Part shown: positions 18,387 to 27,756 of the stretch, in pieces
Position numbering within the stretch: position 1 is the first letter of the stretch
Layout of the letters: each line of letters begins with the position of its first letter
NCBI GenBank assembly: GCA_002390745.1
Contig: DGQK01000074.1
Span: 1-64,000 of the forward strand
DNA length: 64,000 bases
DNA from: Bacteroidetes bacterium UBA4416
GTDB taxonomy: Bacteria; Bacteroidota; Bacteroidia; B-17B0; Aurantibacillaceae
Direction: 5' to 3'
Program-made: the position numbers and the translations under genes
Notes under the pieces: generated by a model
Seen by the model: only the letters and a program-made list of their open reading frames with translations
Database searches by the model: none
Told to the model about the DNA's origin: nothing

Positions 18387-18416
18387 ACCACCATCGCTGA
18401 TAACACCTATCACCAC

Positions 18417-21400
18417 GTGGCTTTAAGTTATGATGGGACCACCATCACAGCCTACGTGGATGGTGCGCTGGAATGGACGTTTGCTGCCACTCTGGCCACA
18501 ACGGGAACCAACAATATCATCGGTGCTTCCAATCATGTGGGTAATGAACAGTATTTTCCGGGAACGATCGACGAGTTGCGTGTATGGAATGTTGCCCGTA
18601 CACAATGCGAGATCAGCTCCTATAGAGCTTGTGAGATTCCGACAACAGCGACAGGCCTGATCGCCAATTACCATTTCAACCAGGGATTAAGAAGCGGTTC
18701 AAATCCAACCGTCACCAGCTTAACGGACGATTCGGGAAATGGTTATAACGGAACTTTGAATTCGTTTGCTTTAAGCGGACCAACCTCCAACTGGATCGCA
18801 CCGGGTGCTGTCACAACCGGCTCAACCACACCTGCATCGATCCCAACATCCACTGCTACGGCCAATGCCGCCTTGTGTAATGGCGTCAACGGAACGGCTA
18901 CAGTTAGCGCTTCGGGAGGAACTCCTGCCTATACCTATTTATGGAATACAGGTGCCACCACATCTACAATCTCTTCCTTAGCCGGCGTAAAAACGGTAAC
19001 GGTTACAGATGCCGGTGGCTGTAAAACAACCAGCAGTGTTTCCATCACTCAACCGGCAGCGATCCTGGTCCCTATAACAAGCTCGAATGTATCCTGCAAT
19101 GGCGGAAGCAATGGCTCAGCCACCGTCACAGCTACAGGCGGGGCAGGCTCTTACACCTATTTATGGTCAACGGCTGCAACCACATCCGTTATTACAGGTC
19201 AAACAGTAGGCGTAAAAACCGTCACCGTAACAGATGCGAGCAGCTGCTCTTCAACAGCTACCGTCACCATCACGCAACCTCCGGCTTTAATCACAAGCAC
19301 AGCTGTTACCAACGCTTTGTGCAATGGCGGGAGCACCGGATCGGCAACAGTAAGTGCCATCGGCGGAGCGGGTGGCTACACCTATCTTTGGTCAACTGGC
19401 GCCACAACATCTGTCATTACCAACCAGACTGCCGGTGTGAAAACAGTCACCGTAACGGATGCAAACAATTGTACCTCTATAAAAAATGTAACGATTTCCC
19501 AGCCGGCATCTGCCATCAGCACAACGACCCTTGCAACAGGTGTTTCATGCTTTGGAGGCAGCACCGGATCTGCTACAATCACGGCTACAGGCGGAACAGC
19601 CGGTTATACGTATTTATGGTCCACTGCCGCTACGACATCCGTGATCACGGGACAAACAGCCGGTGTGAAAACAGTTACTGTGACTGATGCAAACAATTGC
19701 ACAAGCACAGGATCTGTTACGATCACTCAACCCGCAACAGCCCTGACCACCGGCACCGCTATTACCAATGTACCCTGCAATGGCGGAAGCACAGGTTCTG
19801 CCACGGTTACTGCTTCAGGTGGCACAGCAGGCTATACCTATTTATGGTCAACTGCTGCGACAAGCTCTGTGATCACCGGACAAACAGCCGGTGTAAAAAC
19901 AGTGACGGTGACAGATGCCAACAGCTGTACAGCCACTAATACCGTTACCATTACACAACCAACCGCCCTGGCTACCGGCACCGCTATTACCAATGTGCCC
20001 TGCAATGGCGGCAGCACAGGCTCAGCAACTATAACAGTCTCAGGAGGAACAGCAGGCTATACCTATTTATGGTCAACCGCTGCAACAAGCTCTGTGATCA
20101 CCGGGCAAACAGCCGGTGTGAAGACTGTGACGGTAACCGATGCCAATGGCTGTACAACAACGAACACGGTTACTATCACACAACCAACAGCCCTTGCCAC
20201 AACGACAGCTGTCGCCAACAACCTTTGCTTCGGCGGCAGCACAGGCTCAGCAACTGTCACAGTCTCAGGAGGAACAGCAGGCTATACCTATCTATGGTCT
20301 ACTGCCGCCACTACATCCGTGATCACGGGACAAACAGCCGGTGTGAAAACTGTCACGGTGACCGATGCTAATGGATGTACCAGAACCAGCTCCGTGAGCA
20401 TCACACAACCTGCCACAGCCCTGAGTACAGCCACCGCGGCAACTAATGTCACCTGTAATGGCGGAAGCACAGGTTCTGCAACCGTAACCGCTACAGGCGG
20501 TACAGCTGGTTATACTTATTTATGGTCAACTGCTGCTACTACATCCGTGATTACCGGGCAAACCGCCGGCGTGAAAACCGTAACGGTAACCGATGCCAAT
20601 GGTTGTACAACAACAAACGCTGTTACCATTACTCAACCCGCCACAGCCCTAAGCACAGCCACGGCAGTGACCAACGTGTTATGTAACGGAAACAGCACCG
20701 GCTCAGCAACTGTAACAGCCTCAGGAGGAACAGCTGGCTACACCTACTTATGGTCAACAGCAGCCACTACATCCGTGATCACCGGGCAAACTTCCGGCGT
20801 GAAAACCGTAACCGTAACCGATGCTAACGGATGTACCGCAATCAATACCGTCAGCATTACACAACCTGCTACAGCCCTGAGCACAGCCACAGCAGTAACC
20901 AACGTGCTATGTAACGGAAACAGCACAGGTTCGGCAACCATTACAGCCTCAGGCGGTACGGCAGGCTACACCTATTTATGGTCAACTGCCGCTACCACAT
21001 CCGTGATCACGGGACAAACAGCCGGCGTAAAAACCGTCACGGTGACCGATGTCAACGGATGTACAAGAACTAATTCCGTGAGTATCACACAACCTGCCAC
21101 AGCCCTGAGTACAGCCACCGCGGTGACCAATATCATCTGTAATGGCGGAAGTACAGGTTCTGCAACGGTTACTGCTACCGGCGGTACCGCAGGCTATACT
21201 TACTTATGGTCAACCGCGGCTACAAGCTCTGTGATCACCGGGCAAACCGCCGGCGTGAAAACCGTAACGGTTACCGATGCCAATGGCTGTAGCTCTGTGA
21301 ACCTGGTGAGCATCACGCAACCAACTGCGGGACTGAGCGCAACCCAAACACAAACCAATGTTACCTGTGCTATTAATGGCAGAGCAGCTGTAACAGTGAG

Positions 21401-22925
21401 TGGCGGTACTCTTCCTTATACTTATACCTGGTCACCGACCGGTGGCAATGCGGCTACCTCAGCAACACTGAGTGCAGGCAGCTACACCTGCAGCATCACG
21501 GATGCTAATAACTGTACCCTCGCCAGCCTGTTTGCCATTACGGCCAACACTGTAGCTCCTTCGGTAACACTCAATGGCAGCACAGCGATTTGCAGCGGAG
21601 CATCGGCAACCTTAACTGCCGGAGGTGCTAATACTTACAGCTGGAGCACGGGGGCAACAAGCTCATCCATCAGTGTGAGCCCTCTTGCCACAACGGTGTA
21701 CTCTGTCACCGGCACCAATAGTACCAACGGCTGTACAGCATCTGCTTCTCATACCCTCACCGTCAATGCTATTCCTGTAGTAAGCATTTCCGCGAGCCAG
21801 GCCTCTGTATGTCCTGGTCAAAGCAGCACGTTAACCGCCAGCGGGGCGACGTCCTACACCTGGAGCAGCGGCAGCACTACCAGCAGCATTACTTCCACGC
21901 CGGTAGTGGCCACTACCTATACTGTCACCGGATCCAATGCTACAGGCTGCACCAACAGCGCCACCCAGTCTATCGGCCTCTTCCCGGCACCAGCCATCAA
22001 CATGCTCAACATCGGTAGCCCGAGCTCCTCTGTGTGTGCCGGCTCCAGCGCTACCCTGGTAGCCAGCGGGGTAAACAGCTACACCTGGAGCACCGGCTCC
22101 AATAATCCGACCATCGTCATAAGCCCTTCCGGCACTACGACCTATTCCGTAAGCGGAACGGATCTCAATGGCTGCTCAACTTCCAACTCCATTACCATTG
22201 GCATCAGTAGTACACCGACCCTTAGCGCTGTGTCAGCCGTGAGCGGTATTTGCCAGGGCTTTAGCAGCAGCTTAAACGTAAGCGGCGCCCTCAGCTATGC
22301 CTGGAGCACCGGCGAAACAGGCAGCAGCATTACCGTGAGCCCGACCGCTACATCTGTATACAGCGTCACTGGCACCAACGGACCCGGCTGTACGACTACG
22401 GCTACCCTCAGCCTGATAGTATACGCCAGCCCGACGGTGAACATTGGCGCCGATGCTGAAGTCCCTTCCGGAACTGCCTACCAATTGAACCCTACACAAA
22501 CAGGAGCTACTTCCTATACATGGTCGCCGGCCACTTACCTGAACGCAACCAACATCCTGAACCCAAGTACGACACCGGAAGGTGACATCACTTATGTTCT
22601 GACTGTGGGCTCAGCCAATGGCTGCACCGCCAGCGACACGGTAGTGATCAAAGTCCTTAATGAGTTGGTAATTGCCAATTACATGAGCCCGAACGGCGAT
22701 GGGCAAAACGACACCTGGAAAGTCAGCAGCCCGGCCCTGATCAAAGACTACAGCGTGACCATCATCGACAGCTATGGCAAGACGGTGTTCTCCACAGGCA
22801 GCAACTACAACAACGAGTTCGACGGCAAGCTTGGCGGGAAAGAACTTCCGGACGGTGTTTATTATTATTTCATCAAGAACGGAAATGATACCAAGTTCAA
22901 AGGAAGCATTACACTTACCAAATAA
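18417..22925 (+). CDS. C-terminal part of the SprB-repeat adhesin with type B T9SS sorting domain
   Basis: The GTG at 18417 is only a formal start; the frame is continuous with 17478-18386 across a TGA. Order: rest of a LamG domain (to about residue 65, DELRVWN), a linker, 12 SprB-type repeats of about 75 aa each, four Ig-like repeats (pattern VCAGSSATL...YTWSTGS...YTVTG), a PKD-like domain, and a C-terminal gliding-type domain with MSPNGDGQND and DGVYYYFI. The last is the type B signal that directs secretion by the type IX system. SprB-class proteins are surface adhesins moved by the gliding motor. The PorP/SprF-like gene lies 55 nt downstream, as expected. Confidence 0.82.
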   Translation: MALSYDGTTITAYVDGALEWTFAATLATTGTNNIIGASNHVGNEQYFPGTIDELRVWNVARTQCEISSYRACEIPTTATGLIANYHFNQGLRSGSNPTVTSLTDDSGNGYNGTLNSFALSGPTSNWIAPGAVTTGSTTPASIPTSTATANAALCNGVNGTATVSASGGTPAYTYLWNTGATTSTISSLAGVKTVTVTDAGGCKTTSSVSITQPAAILVPITSSNVSCNGGSNGSATVTATGGAGSYTYLWSTAATTSVITGQTVGVKTVTVTDASSCSSTATVTITQPPALITSTAVTNALCNGGSTGSATVSAIGGAGGYTYLWSTGATTSVITNQTAGVKTVTVTDANNCTSIKNVTISQPASAISTTTLATGVSCFGGSTGSATITATGGTAGYTYLWSTAATTSVITGQTAGVKTVTVTDANNCTSTGSVTITQPATALTTGTAITNVPCNGGSTGSATVTASGGTAGYTYLWSTAATSSVITGQTAGVKTVTVTDANSCTATNTVTITQPTALATGTAITNVPCNGGSTGSATITVSGGTAGYTYLWSTAATSSVITGQTAGVKTVTVTDANGCTTTNTVTITQPTALATTTAVANNLCFGGSTGSATVTVSGGTAGYTYLWSTAATTSVITGQTAGVKTVTVTDANGCTRTSSVSITQPATALSTATAATNVTCNGGSTGSATVTATGGTAGYTYLWSTAATTSVITGQTAGVKTVTVTDANGCTTTNAVTITQPATALSTATAVTNVLCNGNSTGSATVTASGGTAGYTYLWSTAATTSVITGQTSGVKTVTVTDANGCTAINTVSITQPATALSTATAVTNVLCNGNSTGSATITASGGTAGYTYLWSTAATTSVITGQTAGVKTVTVTDVNGCTRTNSVSITQPATALSTATAVTNIICNGGSTGSATVTATGGTAGYTYLWSTAATSSVITGQTAGVKTVTVTDANGCSSVNLVSITQPTAGLSATQTQTNVTCAINGRAAVTVSGGTLPYTYTWSPTGGNAATSATLSAGSYTCSITDANNCTLASLFAITANTVAPSVTLNGSTAICSGASATLTAGGANTYSWSTGATSSSISVSPLATTVYSVTGTNSTNGCTASASHTLTVNAIPVVSISASQASVCPGQSSTLTASGATSYTWSSGSTTSSITSTPVVATTYTVTGSNATGCTNSATQSIGLFPAPAINMLNIGSPSSSVCAGSSATLVASGVNSYTWSTGSNNPTIVISPSGTTTYSVSGTDLNGCSTSNSITIGISSTPTLSAVSAVSGICQGFSSSLNVSGALSYAWSTGETGSSITVSPTATSVYSVTGTNGPGCTTTATLSLIVYASPTVNIGADAEVPSGTAYQLNPTQTGATSYTWSPATYLNATNILNPSTTPEGDITYVLTVGSANGCTASDTVVIKVLNELVIANYMSPNGDGQNDTWKVSSPALIKDYSVTIIDSYGKTVFSTGSNYNNEFDGKLGGKELPDGVYYYFIKNGNDTKFKGSITLTK
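18850..21543 (+). repeat. Twelve tandem SprB-type repeats of about 225 nt
   Basis: Each unit has the form C-N-G-G-S-T-G-S-A-T-V, then GG-AGYTYLWS, GVKTVTVTDANGCT and TITQP. Units 4-11 are close to identical at the DNA level over most of their length, with variation at the unit boundaries. Units 1-3 and 12 are more diverged; unit 12 loses the GQTAGVKT segment. Confidence 0.85.
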
Positions 22926-22980
22926 AACCAGATAAGCAACCTTCATTTACCTGACAGACCACGTTTATAAAAATACCAAC

Positions 22981-24372
22981 ATGAAAAAACTCATCCCCTA
23001 TTTATTGCCGCTTCTGGCCCTGATGCTTAGCCAGACAGGCCGGGCGCAGCAGAGCAGCCTGTTCAACACCTACAGCCTGGATCCTTTGCAACTTAACATC
23101 GCCTATGCCGGCGCTTCCTGCACCGAGGCCAATGTGCATTACCGTACCCAATGGATCGGCATGAAAGAAGCTCCCAAAGTTTTACAGCTCAATGCTCACA
23201 GTGCCCTGGGAAAAAGCAATGCCCTGGCCCTGAGGGTCAACTCCCAGACACAGGGTATACTCAACACCCTGCAGGCCACTCTGGGCTATGCTTACCGCTT
23301 CCGCATCAGCGAAACTGCCAAAGTTCATCTTGGCATTGGTGTGGGCTGGACGCAGGCAGCCCTTAATGCCCAAAAGGCTGTGGTGATAGATGCCAACGAT
23401 GTCACCCTCAATAACAGCAACCGCCAGACAGCCAACGGCTTTGATTCTGAGTTCGGGGCCATGCTGGTGGGCGAAAAATTAAAGGCCGGTGTATCGGTCC
23501 TGCACCTCTACAATACCAACCCGAATTTTTCCGGCAGCAGCACCTACAAAACCCTGCCGCAGTTCAACACGCAAATTGCCTACACCTTCAATAAAGGAAA
23601 GAAAGTAGAGATCGAGCCCTGGCTATTGAACCGTTACACCCTCAAAGGGGACAACGTCGTGGAGGGTATCCTGAACATTCATTTTATCAAGGCCATTACG
23701 CTTGGTGCCGGCTACCGGAGCAATTACGGTGTGATAGGTTTAGTGGGTGCGAAGGTTGGCAATATCAAACTGGCTTACAGCTTTGATTACGGAACAACCA
23801 AAAATGCGACGAACATGGGTTCTTCTCACCAGCTGATGCTAGGCTTCAGCATGTGTAAAAGTGCAAAGCCCCATAAGCCGGAGGAGAAAGAGCCGGTGGT
23901 GGTAACGCCAACGGTGGCTCCCGTGGCAGAACCTGTGAAAGAAGAAGCGGAGCCAATTGCTATTAAAGAAGAAATCAAAGAGGAGCCAAAGAAGGAAGAG
24001 CCCGTGAAGGAAAAAGAGGATATTCTGGCGATGATGAATAAATTAGCCGAAGAGGTGGTTTTCGATCTGAACAAATCGCAGCTGCATGAAGCGGGCCTTA
24101 AAAAACTGGATGAGATTGCCGCCCTGATGAAACGAGACCCGGAGCTGGTGATCAACATTGTGGGGCATACCTGCAACCTGGGAACTGCTGAGCGAAACAG
24201 CCTGCTCTCTGTTCGCCGGGCAACCTATGTGAGAGACCAGCTGGTGAGGCGTGGGGTAAACCCACTGAACATCGACCGGAGCAAAGGCGTGGGAGCCGAT
24301 AATGCGCTCTACGACAACGATTCCGAACTACAGGCAAAAAACAGAACCATCAGGTTCGAAAGTGCGAAGTAA
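22981..24372 (+). CDS. PorP/SprF-like outer-membrane protein fused to an OmpA peptidoglycan-binding domain
   Basis: 463 aa. It has a signal peptide (about 1-22). The PorP/SprF domain (about 23-300) is recognisable by SLFNTYSLDPLQLNIAYAG and HYRTQWIG. A Glu/Pro/Val-rich spacer (about 300-345) follows, then an OmpA C-terminal domain (about 355-463) with VVFDLNKSQL, NIVGHTCNLG and a NRTIRFE end. SprF-type proteins are needed for secretion or anchoring of the adhesin encoded upstream. The OmpA domain would tie the complex to peptidoglycan. Standard SprF proteins lack the OmpA part, so this is a fused form. Confidence 0.83.
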   Translation: MKKLIPYLLPLLALMLSQTGRAQQSSLFNTYSLDPLQLNIAYAGASCTEANVHYRTQWIGMKEAPKVLQLNAHSALGKSNALALRVNSQTQGILNTLQATLGYAYRFRISETAKVHLGIGVGWTQAALNAQKAVVIDANDVTLNNSNRQTANGFDSEFGAMLVGEKLKAGVSVLHLYNTNPNFSGSSTYKTLPQFNTQIAYTFNKGKKVEIEPWLLNRYTLKGDNVVEGILNIHFIKAITLGAGYRSNYGVIGLVGAKVGNIKLAYSFDYGTTKNATNMGSSHQLMLGFSMCKSAKPHKPEEKEPVVVTPTVAPVAEPVKEEAEPIAIKEEIKEEPKKEEPVKEKEDILAMMNKLAEEVVFDLNKSQLHEAGLKKLDEIAALMKRDPELVINIVGHTCNLGTAERNSLLSVRRATYVRDQLVRRGVNPLNIDRSKGVGADNALYDNDSELQAKNRTIRFESAK

Positions 24373-24423
24373 GTTTCTCATCCCTTTTTATTTAATTAAT
24401 CGTTCTATAATCCCCCAACGAAA

Positions 24424-24456
24424 AATCCTCATCATATTTTATGGTGAGGATTTTTT
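24424..24456 (+). terminator. Rho-independent terminator after the SprB/SprF pair
   Basis: The 12-nt arm AATCCTCATCAT pairs with ATGGTGAGGATT (one T-G pair) around a 5-nt loop, followed by a T run. A-rich sequence on the other side could make it act on the minus strand too. It sits between convergent genes ending at 24372 and 24551. Confidence 0.75.
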
Positions 24457-24550
24457 GTGGAAACACGATTCCTTTCCGCAACAGCATGAAACAATAGTTT
24501 CTTTACTCCCGCTCTTCCTAGATTCATACAGGACGGTTTATGCCGGCAGG

Positions 24551-24934
24551 TTATGATTCGTCTGCCTGCGACAGGTTGCTGAGCTCCTCGCCCTGCCTGT
24601 TCTGCTCTTCAAGCGTCCAGTTGTCCGTCACCGTTGTTTCAAGCCACGAGCGGCCCGATTTCCGGAACACCTGCACGCCAAGTCCGTACACATCACTGAA
24701 ATTTTGCTCCAGCTCAGAAACAGTCATCTGCGGAACAACCGTGATCTCTCCCGAATTATGCAAGGTCCTACATTCTTCGAGCGTAGAGCTGCTGTGCTTT
24801 ATGAATTTCTTTGATGTACTTCCTCCTTTGGTATGAGGCTTCGAGAAGAATTCCAGCTTTAGGTATGGAAATAGTTTATTGAAGTCTTCCTGTATCGCGT
24901 AGATCTTTCGATGGTCGTTAATGATAAGTTTCAT
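24551..24934 (-). CDS. Conserved hypothetical protein of Bacteroidota
   Basis: 127 aa, no signal peptide or membrane segment. I do not recognise a named domain. The second half (TVSELEQNFSDVYGLGVQVFRKSG, shown here in parts: TVSELEQNF, VYGLGVQVF) and WTLEEQN look like a conserved small-protein core I associate with stress or low-oxygen gene groups in this phylum, but that is memory-level evidence. It follows the universal stress protein gene by 53 nt in the same direction, so it is probably co-transcribed. Confidence 0.6.
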   Translation of the reverse strand: MKLIINDHRKIYAIQEDFNKLFPYLKLEFFSKPHTKGGSTSKKFIKHSSSTLEECRTLHNSGEITVVPQMTVSELEQNFSDVYGLGVQVFRKSGRSWLETTVTDNWTLEEQNRQGEELSNLSQADES

Positions 24935-24987
24935 GGTTGGTATACTGTATTTTTATCTGTTTGTGATTTAGTTCCGTTTCTACGGGC

Positions 24988-25824
24988 TTATTCGTGCAGC
25001 GAGAGCAAGGGAATATGGGCATGGAATGCCATTCGTTTGGTATCAGGCTCTGTAAAAAGGCTTGCCAGTAATGACTTTTTTCTCGGGATCATGACAACAA
25101 GGTCCATTCCCGTCTTGTCAATGTAATCATTGATCCCTTCCACGACGTCGCTGGCTGTCGCAAAATGGCAGGAATAATCCAGCTGCCGGAAAGAGTCATC
25201 GAGTTGCAGGTCTTTCATGGCCACACTGAGATCTATTTCTTCACGCGATGCTTCGTCTACCACATGCAAAACGGAAACCTGAGCATCAAATATCCTTGCA
25301 AGGTCCTTCAGGGGCCACAGCAGGGATGGGGAAATATGCTTGTAATCACAGGCCAGCACCATTTTTTCGAGCGGCCTGAAAATTACGTTCCGGTCGATTA
25401 CCAGCACCGGTAAGGAACAGGTGCGCATAACGGCGGTTGTGACGCTTCCGATGAATTTTTCGGTTAAGGATCCCGCACCCTGCATGCCCATCACGATCAG
25501 GTCTGCCCTGCACTCTCCGGCAAAACGCCCGATCTCATCGACGGCGAAACCCGACGCACAGGCACATTCCACATCAGTAAGATCATTCCTGTTTTGCAGG
25601 ATTTGTTCGCGGACTTTTTTCAGGCGCAGCATTGCACTCTCCTCCATCTCGTCCACCGCAGGAACTATGACAGCGGCGTCGGCAGCCACAACAGGAATGT
25701 AAAATACATGGAATAAAACAATCCTGGCATGCATGAACTTCGACAGTTCAGCTGCATAGCGCGTGGCATTATCCGACGCCTGTGAAAAATCGACAGGTAC
25801 AAGCAGGGTTTTCATGACTGACAA
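24988..25824 (-). CDS. Universal stress protein, tandem UspA domains
   Basis: 278 aa made of two Usp domains (about 3-150 and 153-278). Domain 1 starts KTLLVPVDFSQASDNA and has the ATP-binding-type loop VMGMQGAGSLTEKFIGSVT. Domain 2 has the weaker VVMIPRKKSLLASLF version and may not bind nucleotide. Tandem Usp proteins act in the cytoplasm during energy or oxygen stress. It lies downstream of the Crp-type regulator in the same orientation, in a group of small genes consistent with a low-oxygen regulon. Confidence 0.88.
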   Translation of the reverse strand: MSVMKTLLVPVDFSQASDNATRYAAELSKFMHARIVLFHVFYIPVVAADAAVIVPAVDEMEESAMLRLKKVREQILQNRNDLTDVECACASGFAVDEIGRFAGECRADLIVMGMQGAGSLTEKFIGSVTTAVMRTCSLPVLVIDRNVIFRPLEKMVLACDYKHISPSLLWPLKDLARIFDAQVSVLHVVDEASREEIDLSVAMKDLQLDDSFRQLDYSCHFATASDVVEGINDYIDKTGMDLVVMIPRKKSLLASLFTEPDTKRMAFHAHIPLLSLHE

Positions 25825-25831
25825 TCCGGGC

Positions 25832-26143
25832 TTAGAACGTAAATATCAGCAAGTCGCAGACAATTGCCAGCAATGCTACGTAACAAATCGCACGCATCGG
25901 CGCTACCGCCAGGATAAGCGCGAGCGAAATAATGGATGGGAAGGCGATCATTGCCAGTTTCAGAATGCTGTCGCCTGCTCCGAAAGAAGCGGCAATGCCA
26001 CCGCTGCAGCCGATAATTACGACCAGGACTGAAATGATGCCGAAGCGATTGAACTCCAGACTTTCCCAAAAGGCCGCGGTACCTTTATGGCCTGCGTGAG
26101 TATGAGTACTTTGCTTACGGGTAGTGTTAATGGTTGTTTCCAT
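25832..26143 (-). CDS. Small membrane protein, function unknown
   Basis: 103 aa. A His-containing polar N-terminus (1-30) precedes three hydrophobic segments (about 35-55, 60-80, 83-103). I recognise no family. It starts 5 nt downstream of the 26149-26580 membrane-protein stop and ends 7 nt before the Usp start, so it is in one transcript with them. This frame is preferred over the overlapping alternative because it fills the gap and encodes clean membrane helices. Confidence 0.6.
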   Translation of the reverse strand: METTINTTRKQSTHTHAGHKGTAAFWESLEFNRFGIISVLVVIIGCSGGIAASFGAGDSILKLAMIAFPSIISLALILAVAPMRAICYVALLAIVCDLLIFTF

Positions 26144-26148
26144 GATAT

Positions 26149-26580
26149 TCAGGATTTATAGTTAAACAATAGATGATCCAGAGATAGTTTATCCCAATCT
26201 GCCGGAATGATGAGTAGCAATAATAGCAATGCCAGCCTGGGAAGCGCGTGGCGCGTATCCCACATGGGCCTGTCGATCCCAAAGCCTATGGAGGCAACTA
26301 CCAGGTTAGCCCCGAGAAGGTACAGGGCGGGATATTTTAAAAGTCCGGCAACCAACAGAGCACCGCATACCAGTGCTGTACAGCTTGTGTACCAGGCAGC
26401 AGAAACAGTCAGGATGCGCGGAATGCCGTTTCGTGAAAAAACAGGCTCAAAGGTTCCGATCACATTTCTGACCTTTACCCTGAATACAGCATCGTATCCC
26501 TGAAAGAGGAACAGGCTGCCAAGGAAAAGCCTGGCGATAAGCGCCGCTCCTTCATAATGGTATAGACTGAGAGTTTCCAA
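26149..26580 (-). CDS. DoxX-like four-helix membrane protein
   Basis: 143 aa from TTG 26580, which has AAAGGA just upstream. The frame remains open to a TTG at 26649, but that codon lies inside a TGAC-N4-GTCA dyad, so the long form is unlikely. About four hydrophobic segments and an ARLFLGSLFLFQGYDAVF N-terminal helix resemble DoxX/MauE-type quinone-linked membrane proteins; the assignment is tentative. It is the first gene of the minus-strand group leading to the Usp gene, behind the FNR-like site. Confidence 0.55.
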   Translation of the reverse strand: METLSLYHYEGAALIARLFLGSLFLFQGYDAVFRVKVRNVIGTFEPVFSRNGIPRILTVSAAWYTSCTALVCGALLVAGLLKYPALYLLGANLVVASIGFGIDRPMWDTRHALPRLALLLLLLIIPADWDKLSLDHLLFNYKS

Positions 26581-26636
26581 TTTCCTTTGTTCACAGGTTA
26601 CGGAACAAAGGTAGCGCGCCGTTAGGCACCGGGAAA

Positions 26637-26648
26637 TGACAAAGGTCA
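26637..26648. promoter_or_regulatory. FNR/CRP-type operator dyad
   Basis: TGACAAAGGTCA is a perfect TGAC-N4-GTCA palindrome, with a degenerate second copy TGACCTTTATCA at 26659-26670. Its nearer edge lies 57 nt upstream of the corrected start at 26580. The same motif sits 55 nt upstream of the kinase gene start (29014-29025). A Crp/FNR-type regulator is encoded next door (26693-27751). Confidence 0.55.
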
Positions 26649-26692
26649 AAACAGGATATGACCTTTATCAGTAGCTGAATGAAAAACCGCTG

Positions 26693-27751
26693 CTAGTTCT
26701 TCATCGTTGCAAGCTTTGCATAATTTAAAACGGTGATCGTGCCTCCCGACACATCGATCAGCTTATCTTCTTTAAAGTCGCTGAGTGTGCGAATGACCGT
26801 TTCTGTAGCTGTTCCAACCATATTCGCAAGGTCTTCCCGCGAGATGTTCATACTGAACGTGTGATCCTTTTCCTTTTTATACGTGTCGGAAAGCCTCACA
26901 AGCGCTTCGGCAACACGCTTTCTTACCGAATGATAGGCCAGCTTGACAAGTTGCTTTTCGTTCTCATGCAGATTGTTGGAGAGGATACCGATGAACTTCC
27001 GGGATACTTCCGCGTTCTTATAAATCAGTTCAAAAAAATCCTCGCGTGGCAGCATGTAAACCTCCGAATCTTCGAGAGCAGTGGCTGAGCCTGAATAAGG
27101 CCGGTCCTGCAAAAGCGGGATGTATCCAAAGAAATCACCTTCTTTGTAGAGTTCGGTGATAAGCTCTTTTCCCGATTCTGCGGCATGATAGGCCTTTATC
27201 TTACCCTTGCTTACAAAATAGATGCCTTTGGGATAGCTGCCTTCCTTGTAAATATCGTCCTTTTTTTTGTAGAATCTCAGATCGCGCTGCTCCGAAAGCT
27301 GCTTCAGAGAATCCATCCCTTTTGCCTCCGTCATAAAATCGTTGATGCCCGACATCGTCTTCTCAAACTCCTTTTTGAACATGGCGTTTTTTTTCAGGCG
27401 TATCTCGATCGCACTCAACAACTCCACATCATCAAATGGCTTGGTAAGATAATCATCTGCTCCCATCTCCATTCCTTTCCTGAAATCGCTGCGCTCAGCT
27501 TTTGCCGTAAGGAAGATAAAAGGAATGCCTGCAGTCTCTTCGTTCTTCGAAAGCAGGTGCAGGACACCGTGGCCATCAAGAACAGGCATCATGATATCAC
27601 AGATGATCAGATCGGGCTTTTCCCTGATAGCCAGCTCAACACCTTCTTTCCCATTTGCGGCTGTAATGACGCGGTATTGCGCCAGGCTTAATATCTCGGC
27701 TGTATTTTCACGCACGTCCTGGTTGTCCTCTATCAGTAAAATGGTTTTCAT
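26693..27751 (-). CDS. Response regulator fused to a Crp/FNR-type DNA-binding regulator
   Basis: 352 aa. The receiver domain (3-120) has acidic IEDN (7-10), phospho-acceptor Asp in IICDIMMP and KPFDD. A cNMP-binding fold (about 150-265) follows with EGSYPKGIYFVSKGKIK, and a C-terminal winged HTH (about 275-345) with SREDLANMVGTATETVIRTL. No Cys cluster for an FNR-type Fe-S centre is visible, so oxygen input probably comes through phosphorylation by the kinase 5 nt upstream. It is the likely regulator of the divergent cbb3 genes. Fusion of receiver and Crp domains is seen repeatedly in Bacteroidota. Confidence 0.85.
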   Translation of the reverse strand: MKTILLIEDNQDVRENTAEILSLAQYRVITAANGKEGVELAIREKPDLIICDIMMPVLDGHGVLHLLSKNEETAGIPFIFLTAKAERSDFRKGMEMGADDYLTKPFDDVELLSAIEIRLKKNAMFKKEFEKTMSGINDFMTEAKGMDSLKQLSEQRDLRFYKKKDDIYKEGSYPKGIYFVSKGKIKAYHAAESGKELITELYKEGDFFGYIPLLQDRPYSGSATALEDSEVYMLPREDFFELIYKNAEVSRKFIGILSNNLHENEKQLVKLAYHSVRKRVAEALVRLSDTYKKEKDHTFSMNISREDLANMVGTATETVIRTLSDFKEDKLIDVSGGTITVLNYAKLATMKN

Positions 27752-27756
27752 ATGAC

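Noticed and set aside
18850..21543. Direct repeats considered as CRISPR or satellite
   Set aside because: They are in frame, encode a known repeat family and have no spacer structure.
26581..26649. Extended N-terminus of the DoxX-like gene from TTG 26649
   Set aside because: The codon lies inside the TGAC-N4-GTCA dyad and the extra residues show no conserved character.
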